Part shown: piece by piece, positions 1-10,666 of the stretch
Layout: every line of letters begins with the position of its first letter
How positions within the stretch are numbered: the first letter of the stretch is position 1
NCBI RefSeq assembly: GCF_963576675.1
Contig: NC_088914.1
Location: forward strand, 84,070,441-84,134,440
Origin: Euphorbia lathyris
Lineage: Eukaryota; Streptophyta; Magnoliopsida; Malpighiales; Euphorbiaceae
DNA: 64,000 bases
Direction of reading: 5' to 3'
Notes under the pieces: generated by a model
Databases searched by the model: none
Seen by the model: the letters and a program-made list of their open reading frames with translations, nothing else
What the model was told of the DNA's origin: nothing
Translations under genes and position numbers: made by a program

Positions 1-320
1 GATTTTAAAACGGTTTTAAAAAACGATTTTCAGAAATAGGAAAAACTACAATAGATTTCCGTTTTATCTTTTAGAATTAATAAACCTAATTTTATTAACC
101 TAACTATAAAACTAATAGATTTTGTTATAATGATTATCAACCGAAATAATTAGGAACATACGCATAATCTATTTTAATTAACAATTAACTAAAATTTATT
201 TATCTTTAGAATTAATTAATCAAACAATTTGTTAATTAATTAATCCTAACCATAAATATTTATTCAATCCTATTGAAAAACTTCTAAATTTTCATATATG
301 AAATAACGGATTTAACGATG

Positions 321-332
321 TCTCTGATACCA
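321..332 (-). other. Primer-binding site (initiator Met tRNA)
   Basis: Reads tctctgatacca on the plus strand, the reverse complement of the usual plant copia PBS TGGTATCAGAGC with one mismatch. It lies one base from the LTR edge, which fixes the element as minus strand. Confidence 0.85.
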
Positions 333-333
333 C

Positions 334-2194
334 TGAAGGAAAATTAGGCTAAGGTATAGCAGCGGAAATATAAAAATTTTAGCCTACTTCCTTTTAACCA
401 TAGGATCCGTTAATCGTTATTTCATATAAAGAGGGATAAGAAGAAATACCTTTTGAAGAACAATCTACCGTTGTTAATGAAGCGCCCACAACTCTTCTCC
501 GAGTTCCCAAGCACGAAGTAAAACATGGTGAGGTTAAGTAAGAATCAACCGTATGAGATGCAACCAAAATAGATTGCCTCTAATCAACCAACACAAGATC
601 AAAGAAAAGGGAGATAGATGAAATTAATCGATCGATGGAAGCCGTATGAATTCTTGTCCACGAACTAGGGGAGTCGAATTCTTTTTCTCTCTCTTACTTG
701 CAATTTCGAAAATCACAAAGGGGGTAGTATATGGCTTAGTCGAAATTCATGTATAGAGGGGGTATATATAATCGCTTGTATCTAAACCCTAGTTAGATAG
801 GAATAGGTTACTTAATAGGAATTCAATTTGGAATAGGATTCCCAATTATTATCTCATTATATATCTAATATATCTAGGATAATAATAAATAACCTAATTG
901 GATAATAATAGGAGTATATTAATCTAATTAAAACTCCTAACTTAATTATCTCTTAATTAATTTAATTCATATTCCTAATCAAATTAGGATTAATGGAATT
1001 AAAATAATTCCTTACTAATTATATATAAATTTCGGCCCCCTCTAATTAAATGGGCCTTACTGGGCTCAATTGGGCTTCCATCTATTAATGACATCCATCT
1101 CTCTTTTTGTTCCAAGTCTTATGTGTGATCCATTAGGTTCTTACTACTTCTGGCCGTATGCAACTATTAAATTTATTTCTTCAAGAATTATATTTAATCT
1201 TTGCATAACGGAATGATGTACTGAGTATGTTATTGGCAAGTCTGTAATCATTCCCCCAGAGTCCGTTAAGAAGACAAGTTGATTCTGTCGTTAACCCTTC
1301 CGTATTAGTTACAGTATAATTCGATCCTTTATCAACTACATCCTTGAACTGAATCTTATGACTATGGGTGATGTCAAGTCACATATAGCGAGACGTTCGT
1401 TTTACTTGTATAGGCCGAGTCAACTCAAAATAGATAGGTTAAGTGAAATCTGTATTTCTTACTCTTAAGCTATCACCTTGCAAGGATTTAGATCGAGTCT
1501 TCCACAAGCGATCCTTGGATGTATCTCCCATTAATCGGGAGTGATGAATGCTCAATCCAATGTATAACTATCTTGACATTACCTCCTGTGACACCCAACC
1601 TTTGCCGTTCACACCTCAGAGTCATCTCTGTTAAGGATCGTGGGACAGCAGGATCAAAGTCTCACATTCAGTAATTCAGGATGACCAATTAACATTCCTT
1701 TAAGTCTGAGGATTAGTTATACCTATTAATACCAATGAGATGAACAGGTGACAAGGATGAATCTACCCATCCTGTTATCTCAAATCGGATCCCCAATCCT
1801 AATGAACGACGTTTCATCGGATCTATGTAACTGTCCAGATATCTATATATATGAAGCTTGTGAGATCAGCTTTCTGTCGGACAGAAGACATTGTTACATA
1901 TAAGTCTCAGCAGTGATATATCAATCCTAAACATATCACTTGACTTGGGGTGGTTTTAAGTTTATTAGTTTATTATAAAGTTTTGTCTCACTTCATGCTT
2001 GTATGAACACTTTATAATCACTTTAAACAAACTTACAGATTTCCTTTTATTAGACTTTATTTAGTGCTTAAAAGGGATTGCCTTTATATAGTTATAAAAC
2101 ATATATCTCATTAAAACAAATGATATAAAGAACAATTTATTTACATTAAGTTTGTATCCTAAAACAATTGTCTATAGGACACTAAACCCCAACA
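334..2194 (-). repeat. 5' LTR of copia family A, copy 1
   Basis: About 1.86 kb, bounded by TG at 334 and CA at 2194 on the plus strand. It is homologous over its length to 3015-4854 and 10667-12467. Shared landmarks are the internal stretch near 1360-1400 and the terminal block ending accccaaca. Small indels and many substitutions separate the three copies, so this is not a recent tandem copy. Confidence 0.88.
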
Positions 2195-2267
2195 GTAACT
2201 ACTACTAAAATAAAGTCATCCCAAAGCTCGGATTTATTCCCATTACCCAAAGCTTTAGAAGAGGTCT
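2195..2267. other. Spacer between two transposons
   Basis: Seventy-odd bases of single-copy-looking sequence between the first LTR and the TIR element. No gene seen. Confidence 0.5.
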
Positions 2268-2389
2268 TTTTAATAGGGTGGTGTTATACTTAGCCACAAA
2301 TTCCCACCCCTAACTCCGTGAAAGGACGAAAATCCCCTTTCATTGGTTTTGGGTGGAAAAAGCCTCTTTTTTTTTACCTTCCCAACACA

Positions 2390-2592
2390 CGAGCGTGTGG
2401 CTATCACGACTCACCGTGTGGTCGGGTGTGATAGCCACACGCCTCACCTTGTGGTCAGGCGTGTAGCTATCACTCCCGACCACACGGTGTGGCGTGTGGC
2501 TATCACGCCCGACCACACGGTAAGGCGTGATAGCCACACGCCCGACTTCGCGGTGGGGCGTAATAGGCACACGCCCGCGTGTCGGGAGGGCA
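2390..2592. repeat. GC-rich minisatellite, left block
   Basis: Repeats of roughly 28-30 bases built on the motif gtgtggctatcacgcc and its inverse, so units occur in both orientations and the block is partly self-complementary. Long open frames on both strands here are repeat translations without coding character. The next block (2910-3014, resumed at 12468-12730) uses a related unit with gacggcgtatgaatatcacg. Confidence 0.8.
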
Positions 2593-2909
2593 AAAAAAAT
2601 TAGTCCGCTATTCAATTAAACCCGTAAATACCTGTTATGTGTTCAAACTATACAATTTTAATTAAAACCTGTAAATAACATACAATTTTAATTAAAATAT
2701 GTAACAATAATATAAGTTAATGAATAAATATTAACTAAAATTAACAAAATAAATTAGCAAAATAAAAATTGAGTTAAACTAAATAAAATTTACAACAACT
2801 AAACTTAAACAAATTAAATTTACAATATAAAAATTTAGTTAAACTAAATTAAACAAATTAAAAATAACAAAAATTTAATTAAATTCAACTAAATTAAAAA
2901 AAAATTGCC

Positions 2910-3014
2910 CATACGCCACACGGGCGTATGGGCATCACGCCGTCACCATTGTGAGGGCGTATGAACATCATGCCGTACCACAGGTGACGGCGTATGAATA
3001 TCACGCCGTCACCT
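2910..3014. repeat. GC-rich minisatellite, second block, left of the copia insertion
   Basis: Units alternating tatgaacatcacgccg and its inverse. The array stops at the copia LTR at 3015 and continues with the same unit at 12468, showing that the retrotransposon landed inside the array. Confidence 0.8.
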
Positions 3015-4854
3015 TGAAGGAAAATAGGCAAACGTTTGGCAGCGGAAATATAAAATTTTTAACCTTTTTCCATCAACCCAAGATCCGTTAATCGTTATTT
3101 CATATAAAGAAGGATAGAAGGAAATACTTTTTGATGTTCTATCTACCGTTACAATCGACATGCCCACAACTCTTACTTCGAGTTCTCGAGCACAAGACAA
3201 AAACACAATTCAAAAGCAAGTTAGAATTCAACCGTATGAAAGCAATCAAGAATAGATTGCCTCTAATTAATCAACACAAGATCAAGGAATAGAGAAAGAG
3301 ATTAATCAATCGAAATGGAAGGAAGCGGTGAATGATCTCGTCCTCAACAAGGGGTCAAAATTTCTCTCTCTTCGGTAGACAATAGCCTTAGCTGAAATTT
3401 ACATGTAAAGGGGGTATATATACTCTCTTGTATCTAAACCCTAGTTAGATAGAATTAGGTTACTGAATAAGAATTTAATCCGGAATATAATTCTTATTTA
3501 TTATCTATAATTATATCTAAATATAAATATAAAGATAATAATAATAACCTTTTAGGATAATAATAGGAGCAATTTAATCTCATTAAACCTCCTAACTTAT
3601 TTATCCTTTAATTAATTTAATTCACAATCATAATCTAATTAGGATTGCTTAAAATCAAATTAATTTCTTTATGTATTTTATACATAAAAATCGCCCCCCT
3701 TACTTACTGGGCCTTAGTGGACTCAGTTGGGCTTCCATCAATTAATTAACATTTGTTTCTCTTTTGGGCTCCAAGTCTTATATGTGACCCATTAGGTTCT
3801 TATTGCTTCTAGCCGTATGCAACTATTAAATTAATTTTCTCAGAATTATATTTAATTTTTGCATAACGGAATGAGTACGCGAAATGTGATTAGCAAATCC
3901 GAAACATTCCCCTAGAGCTATAAGAAGACATGTTGATTCTGTCGTTGACCTTTCCGTATTAGTTACATTATAATTCGATCCTTTATCAACTACATCCTTG
4001 AACTGAATCTTATGACTATGGATAATGTCAAGTCACATATAGCGAGACGTTCGTTTTACTTGTACAAGCCGAGTTAACTCCAATTAGATAGGTTAAGTGA
4101 AATCTGCATTTCAAGTCTTAAGCTATCACCTTGCAAGGATTTAGAGTCAAGTCTTCCACAAGCGATCCTTGGACGTATCTCCCATTTATCGGGAGTGACA
4201 AATGCTCAATCCAATGTATAACTATCCTGCAATTACTTCCTATGATACCCAACGTCTGCCGTTCACACCCTAGAGTCATCTCTGTTATGGATTGTGTTAC
4301 AACGGGATCAAAGCATCATATTCCATAATCCAGAATCACTAATTAACATTCCTTTGAGTCTGAGGATTACTTATACCTATTAATACCAATGAGATGAACA
4401 GGTGACAAGGATAAATCTACCCATCCTGTTATCTCAAGTCGGGTCCCCAATCCTAATGAACTCCCTTTCATTGGATCCATGTAACTGTCCAGATATCTGC
4501 ATATCTAAAGCTTGTGAGATCAGCTCTCTGTCTCGATAGAAGACATTGTTACATGCAAGTCTCAACAGTGATATGTCAATCCTATTTCTAAACATATTAC
4601 TTGACTTGGGGTGGTTTTAAGTTTATTAGTTTATTATAAAGTTTCGTCTCACTTCATACTTGTATGAACATTTTATAATCACTTTAAACAAACTTAGGGA
4701 TTTCCTTTTATTAGACTTATTTAGTTCTTAAAAGAGGTTGCCTTTATATAGTTTATGAAACCATATCTATTTAAAACAAATGATGTAAAGAACACTTCAT
4801 TTACATTAAGTTTATATCCTAGAACAATTGTCTATAGGACACTAAACCCCAACA
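3015..4854 (-). repeat. 3' LTR of copia family A, copy 2
   Basis: Starts TGAAGG at 3015 and ends CCAACA at 4854. The polypurine tract lies immediately beside it at 4855-4866. Confidence 0.9.
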
Positions 4855-4866
4855 TACTCCCACTTG
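4855..4866 (-). other. Polypurine tract
   Basis: On the minus strand CAAGTGGGAGTA directly abuts the LTR start TGTTGGGG; this is the expected plus-strand primer of copia elements. Confidence 0.8.
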
Positions 4867-4928
4867 GACTAAAGCCAATTGTTTCTACAACTTATCCCAA
4901 TAGAACTTAGATGATGATCATGTACTTT

Positions 4929-5672
4929 CTAGGCTAAGGGCTTTGTCAACGGATCTGCAACGTTGTCCTCAGTAGGTACTCTTTCTATTCTCACATCTCC
5001 TCTTGCCACAATCTCTCTTATAATGTGGTATCGCTTCAGGTAATGCTTGGATGCATTATGAGACCGTGGTTCCTTTGCTTGTGCAATGGCTCCATTGTTA
5101 TCACAGTACAGAGTAATGGGATTTACAATGTCAGGCACCACACCAAGTTCAGTAATGAACTTCTTAATCCAAACCGCTTCCTTTGCTGCTTCCGCAGCAG
5201 TGATGTACTCTGACTCTGTCGTAGAGAAAGCTACGCTTCCCTGTTTGGAACTCTTCCAACTGACCACGCCCCCATTCAAGATAAACAGGTATCCTGATTG
5301 GGATCTAAAATCGTTCTCATCTGTGAGATGACTGACATCTGAAAATCCCTCTATTTTCAGATCCCCTTCTCCGTACACTAAGCATATGTCTTTAGTCCTT
5401 CTCAAGTACTTAAGAATGTTCTTGACGGCATTCCAATGCTCGTCTCCGGGATTACCTTGATAACGACTCGTTATACTTAACGCGAATGCTACGTCAGGTC
5501 TAGTGCATAGCATAGCATACATAATCGAACCGATTGCACTGGCGTACGGGATTACATCCATGCATTTCTTAACATCTTCGGTTTTAGGACATTGATGATT
5601 GCTTAACTTTACTCCATATACCATGGGTAAGTTACCTCGTTTCGATTCAAGCATGCTAAACCGCTTTAGCAC
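4929..5672 (-). pseudogene. Copia RT C-terminus and RNase H segment
   Basis: The last 247 codons of the copia pol, in the same frame as the segment upstream but separated from it by a TAG at 5691-5693. It holds the RT thumb/connection (SRYQGNPGDEHW, KYLRRTKD) and the RNase H core: EGFSDVS, TTESEY followed by AAEAAKEAVW, and YCDNNGAI, ending with the family-typical DPLTKPL. Catalytic acidic residues appear present. The stop means the polyprotein is not made as one chain without suppression. Confidence 0.88.
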
Positions 5673-5690
5673 CTTTTCAATGTATGTAGC

Positions 5691-7820
5691 CTATGAAAGA
5701 CCAAGCAGTCTTCTTGATCTATCTCTGTAGATCTTTATACCAAGTATATAAGCTGCTTCACCAAGGTCTTTCATGGAGAAGTTACCTGATAACCATACTT
5801 TCACTGACTGTAGCAGAGCTATATCATTTCCCATTAATAATATATCGTCCACATATAATATTAGAAATGCAACTGAGCTCCCACTTGCTTTCTTGTAAAT
5901 GCAAGCTTCTTCGCAATTTTGTTCGAAACCAAATTGTTTTATGGTTTCGTCAAAACGCTTGTTCCAGCTTCTAGTTGCTTGCTTGAGTCCATAAATGTAT
6001 ATCTGATGTTTGCAAACCTTGTTTGCATCTTTTGATATGAAACCTTCAGGCTGCATCATATATATATCCTCAAGCAAGTTTCCATTTAGGAAAGCTGTTT
6101 TCACATCCATTTGCCAAATCTCGTAATCGTAGTGAGCGGCAATAGCGAGCATTATTCTGATTGATTTGGACATAGCCACAGGAAAGAAAGTTTCGTCATA
6201 ATCAATTCCTTGTTTCTGACGATATCCTTTCGCTACTAACCTAGCTTTGTAGGTGCTAACCTTTTCATCCATGTCAGTCTTCTTTTTGAAGATCCACCTG
6301 CACCCAATGGGTTTTATCCCTTCGGTTGGATCAACCAAAGTCCACACTTGGTTGGTGTACATGGAATCCATTTCAGAATCCATGGCCTCGAGCCATGCTT
6401 TAGAATCTGGACTGGTAAGAGCCTCTTCATAGTTTTCGGGTTCGTCGTCTAACACGGGAACCTCATCACCATCTCCCACTAGAAAACCATATCTAATTGG
6501 GAGTTCACGAACTCTTTGTGATCTACGAATGGGTGGCACTTGAGTCTCATCCAATGGGACTGCTTCGGGTTCCTCAACCGCCTCTGTTGTTTCAGTCGGT
6601 GTTTGTTCTTCTTGAACTTCATCAAGTTCAATCATGCTTCCATTTTCTGTTTCTTCGAGAAACTCTTTCTCCAAGAAGGTTGCGTTCTTGGATACTATTA
6701 CTTTCTGATCATCTGGATGATAGAAGTAATACCCTATAGTTTCCTTAGGATATCCAATGAAGAAACATTTGTCAGATTTAGAATCTAGCTTGTCTGACGC
6801 TACGCATTTGACAAATGCTGAAAAACCCCATACTCTCATGAATGAGAACGTGGGTTTCCTACCAACGAACAATTCATATGGTGTGGAACTAGCGGATTTA
6901 GTTGGTACTCGATTTAGGGTGAAGAGGGCAGTTTCTAAGGCATAGCCCCAGAATGTCTTTGGAATTAATGATATGCTCATCATAGATCGTACCATATCTA
7001 GTAAGGTACGGTTCCTCCTTTCGGATACACCATTGTGTTGTGGTGTATAGGGAGATGTCCATTGTGAGCATATCCCACATTCAGTTAGATAATTCAGAAA
7101 ATCATCTGAAAGATATTCGCCACCTCGATTGGATCGAAGTATTTTTATTTTCTTTCCTAATTGATTTTCTACTTCATTCTTGAAGCATTTGAATTTCTCA
7201 AAAGCTTCGGACTTGTGCTTCATCAAGTAAATATAACCATATCTGGTATGGTCGTCTATGAAGCTTATGAAGTATCTGAATCCTCCTCTTGCTTGGACTG
7301 ACATAGGACCGCATACATCTGAATGTATTAATCCTAGAGTGTCTGATACACGCTCACCTTTATTGCTAGAGGGTGTCTTTGTCATTTTACCTTTTAAACA
7401 TGCTTCGCATGTTTCCAATGATTTAGAATCAATTGAATCTATAAGCCCATCTTGATGTAGCTTAAGGATGCATCTTTTGTTTATATGGCCTAAACGACAA
7501 TGCCACAAGTAAGTCGAATTATCTAGCTTATGTCTTTTGGTATCAATCGCGAATACATAAATTTTGTCATCTAGCACATAAATCCCATTTTGTGATATTC
7601 CTGAAAAATAGAAAATCCCATCTCTATAAAACTCACAATGTTTGTCTTTTATTGAAATATGTAAACCGTCGTCAACAAGACGGCTAATAGAAATAATGTT
7701 TCTGGACATTTCTGGAACATACAAACAGTTCCCTAATTCTATTACAAGCCCAGAGGGCAAACTCAAAGCATAATCTCCAACAGCGAGGGCGACAAGTCTT
7801 GCTCCATTTCCTACTCGCAA
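5691..7820 (-). pseudogene. Copia integrase and reverse transcriptase segment
   Basis: A 709-codon open stretch. Near the start is the integrase HHCC-like region (WHCRLGHINKR, then CEACLKGK). The core follows with HSDVCGPM and FIDDHTRYG, then RSNRGGEYL and NGVSERRN. The second catalytic Asp, expected in RSDxGGE, is Asn here (codon 7128-7130). The RT begins around WLEAMDSEMDSM and includes the catalytic YVDDILL near 5845. It is flanked by in-frame stops at 7830-7832 (TGA) and 5691-5693 (TAG). The length and order are those of an intact copia pol, so decay is recent and minimal. Confidence 0.9.
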
Positions 7821-7829
7821 GTTTATGCT

Positions 7830-8261
7830 TCATTTCTTCAATTCCTTAGTCCGATTTAGTTCCTGCATATTTGTACAAATATGAGATCCACATCCGGTAT
7901 CAAGTACCCAAGATTCAGACTGTGAATTTGTATTTATTTCAATATAAAACATACCAGATGTTGAAGCACCGTCTTTTCCCTTCTTGAGGGAGGCTAGGTA
8001 CTCCTTGCAGTTCCTTCTCCAATGCCCATCTTTACCACAGAAGTGGCACTCTCCTTTGGGCTTCTTCACTTCCTTTCCTTTAGCTCTAGTGGGCATGACC
8101 CTCTTGCCTTTCTTGGGATGTTTAGGATTGGGAAAATTCCCCTTCCTCTTCTTTGATCCCTCTATGACAAGAGCCGGTATTGCCTTGTCTTTTTTCATAT
8201 TGGGCTCAACTGTCTTGAGCATGTTTGCAAGCTCTTCAAGAGAGGTTTGCAAGTCATTCAT
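7830..8261 (-). pseudogene. Copia nucleocapsid knuckle and protease segment
   Basis: 143 codons in the same frame as gag. A basic stretch precedes the CCHC zinc knuckle (CHFCGKDGHWRRNC, 8007-8048) that binds element RNA. The aspartic protease active site (WVLDTGCGSHIC) follows. The segment ends in a TGA at 7830-7832, three codons before the start of the integrase-containing stretch; related elements read through here without a stop. Confidence 0.88.
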
Positions 8262-8264
8262 TTG

Positions 8265-8783
8265 CTAGTTCATGATGAACTGCGAATAACTCTCTGGGAG
8301 GGATTGAAGAATTAAGTCTACACTTAGTTCGTTATCCATCGCAAATTCAATACTAGAAAGCTTGGTAATATAGCCAATCATCTTGACATAATGTGTCATT
8401 ACAGATGTGCCCTCTTGCATCCTGCAACGATATAGCAATTTTGATATCTCGTAGCGTTCACACCGAGTTTGTTTCCCAAACAACTCTTTCAGGTGCACGA
8501 TGATGGAATAGGCATCCATTTCCTCATGTTGCCTCTGCAATTCCGGTGTCATCGATGCAAGTATGATGCATCCCGCATGATCGTCATCAGCCTTATACTT
8601 TTGGTAAGCATCGATCTCTTCGATGGGAGCATCATCAGCTGGGATAGGGGGTATCGATGTATCAAGTACATACCATATTTTATCGAACTTCAAAACGATT
8701 TTGAGGTTACGAAACCAGTCGGTGAAGTTTGAACCGTTCAACTTGTTATCGGTAAGTATATTTTGCAGATTGGTTTTAGTCAT
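8265..8783 (-). pseudogene. Copia gag capsid segment
   Basis: 172 codons beginning MTKTNLQNILTDNKLNGSNF, a UBN2/Retrotran_gag-type capsid. Family landmarks are NFTDWFRNLKIVL, a central AYQKYKADDDHA and VDLILQSLPESYSQFIMN. It stops at a TAG (8265-8267); the frame then continues as QMNDLQTSLEELANML, the normal continuation of these proteins, so the TAG is a single-base nonsense change. Start chosen at the first Met with a full-length capsid. Confidence 0.9.
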
Positions 8784-10114
8784 GATTTTAAGAGTGTTTT
8801 AATTTAACCTGAGAGTGATAAAAAGTAAACGTATGTTATTCATTTGCTTTAAAGTACATCAATCTAAAATTATAGGTCTTTTAGTTCATTTTAAATTGCT
8901 CCCACTATTTTGCCAAATTAATAGCCCTCCATATTAATTCCAAGAATTTCACAAATCCTTTAGTGAGCTAGGATCCTAACTCCTGAGATTTCACCTTGAG
9001 TTTGCTCAACAAGCTAGTCTCATTTGTTAGGTAGATTCATGTAATCAATCACATCTTTAATGTGATTCCTAGGTTATTGGGTTACTAACCACATTAGTAA
9101 CTAATATGCTATTCATATTAATCCCAACCATATTGCCCATTAGTTTATGATAACATGAGTTTGCTCATCCAATTATCATAATCTAATTTAAGTATTACCC
9201 CATATTCATGAAAGAACGATTTTCGATAATTCAGGTGTTACTATAAGACCCCGAGCTTGAGTTTTCTCAACAACCCAAAGGCCCCCAGTACTGTCGGCTG
9301 AATTATAATATTAGGGAGGGGCAACCGATTTTAATAACTTGCTTATTTACTTAACTTTTAATTAGTGAGGGATTTTTATTTTAAGTCTCATAATCTAACT
9401 TAGTCTTGATTTGCTTTAGCATACATCAGACACATACATTGGTGTTATGGACATATTATCTAAATTATTCCGTCGAGCCAGAGACGGAATAAAAGGTCAA
9501 ACCTAGGGAAATACTAAATATTACATATTTCTCTTTAGGTCCTCCGTCTTCTCGATGACGCCTTGAAATTACATATTAATTTCTATACTACTAAAGAAAA
9601 CTTCAATTAACTTGAAAGGAATTAGATGACAGGAGAAATTACAATAGATAGTAGATAGGCAGGACTCGCAGGCCCTATTTCAAAAATACCAAAAGACTAA
9701 ATAGAGGGTCCAAATATGTCCATAACTCCAAACATACATAGACTCAATTAAATAAATTTAATTGGTTGATTACATAAAATACTTATGTAATACTTAGGTT
9801 AATCACATTAACTCATCAAATTAACTTTCATCCAATTTTAATTCTATCAGTTTCGTATCTTCTACATTAACCTATTAGATTAATACAACTATACAAAACT
9901 TTATTTATGCATATCCCAATTATTTTGATTTTAATTCATTTAATACTTTTGATTTACAAATAGGTAAAACAAACTTTTAAATAAATTTTTTTTATCCGAT
10001 AATCAAAAATAGAAAACTATTAATTTCTGAAACATATATGTATATAAATATATTTAAAAAACTATTTTAAAACGATTTTAAAATATGTAGGTTTCGGGCC
10101 GGGCCCGAACACGT

Positions 10115-10251
10115 GGCTGCTGCCGTTTGGCAGCAGCCACTGCGTCTGGTCCACCGCTGCCTTGCGGCAGCGGCGGCCAGCCGCTGTGCGGTTGCTGCCG
10201 CAAGGCAGCAACCGCAGGACAGCGGTGGGGTTGCGCCGTGAGGCGCAACCC
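10115..10251 (-). other. Cluster of four perfect GC-rich hairpins in the copia leader
   Basis: Four consecutive perfect stems, each with a 4-base loop: GGCTGCTGCC/GGCAGCAGCC (10115-10138, loop gttt), CCGCTGCC/GGCAGCGG (10154-10173, loop ttgc), CGGTTGCTGCC/GGCAGCAACCG (10189-10214, loop gcaa), GGGTTGCGCC/GGCGCAACCC (10228-10251, loop gtga). It lies about 400-540 nt downstream of the PBS in the element's genomic RNA. A role in dimerisation, packaging or translation is inference. Confidence 0.85.
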
Positions 10252-10273
10252 GAGCTGCTGTCCAATTTTTTTA

Positions 10274-10277
<4 letters not shown>

Positions 10278-10335
<58 letters not shown>
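10278..10335. repeat. (TA)n microsatellite
   Basis: About 29 TA units between the hairpin cluster and the PBS side of the copia leader. Length-unstable in principle. Confidence 0.95.
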
Positions 10336-10338
<3 letters not shown>

Positions 10339-10653
10339 TTTTAAAACGGTTTTAAAACGATTTTCAGAAAATAAGAAAAACCTATTAAAGATTTTCCGTT
10401 TTATCTTTAGAATAATAAAACTAACTTTTATCAATCTAACTATAAAACTAATAGATTTTGTTATAATGATTATCAACCAAAATAATTAGGAACATATGCA
10501 TAATCTATTTTAATTAACAATTAATTAAAACTTATTTATCTTTAGAATTAATTAATCAAAAGAGTTTCGTTAATTAACCTAACTATAAATATTCATTTAA
10601 TCTGATTGAAAAACTTCTTAATTTTCATATATGAAATAACGGATTTAACGCAA

Positions 10654-10665
10654 GCTCTGATACCA
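10654..10665 (-). other. Primer-binding site (initiator Met tRNA)
   Basis: GCTCTGATACCA on the plus strand, the exact complement of TGGTATCAGAGC, one base from the LTR edge at 10667. Confidence 0.92.
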
Positions 10666-10666
10666 C

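Larger units (their letters stand above)
1..2194 (-). mobile_element. Ty1/copia retrotransposon, 5' end only (family A, copy 1)
   Basis: The leader (1-320), primer-binding site (321-332) and complete 5' LTR (334-2194) of a copia element that reads leftwards out of the window. The leader at 1-333 matches 10336-10665 of the full copy at 3015-12467, and the LTR matches that copy's LTRs, so both belong to one family and lie in the same orientation. No coding part is inside the window. The target duplication cannot be tested because the other end is missing. Confidence 0.88.
8784..10653 (-). other. Long copia leader (untranslated)
   Basis: About 1.87 kb between PBS and gag, unusually long for a copia. 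It is AT-rich except for the hairpin cluster at 10115-10251 and the (TA)n run beside it. I see no conserved open frame. The stretch next to the PBS (10336-10653) is shared with the partial copy at 1-333. Confidence 0.7.

Noticed and set aside
2340..2615. Overlapping open frames on both strands
   Set aside because: They are translations of the self-complementary minisatellite; no protein family.
10062..10489. Three overlapping frames around the hairpins and (TA)n run
   Set aside because: Runs of IY and mirrored Pro/Ala/Gly stretches come from the TA repeat and the hairpins.
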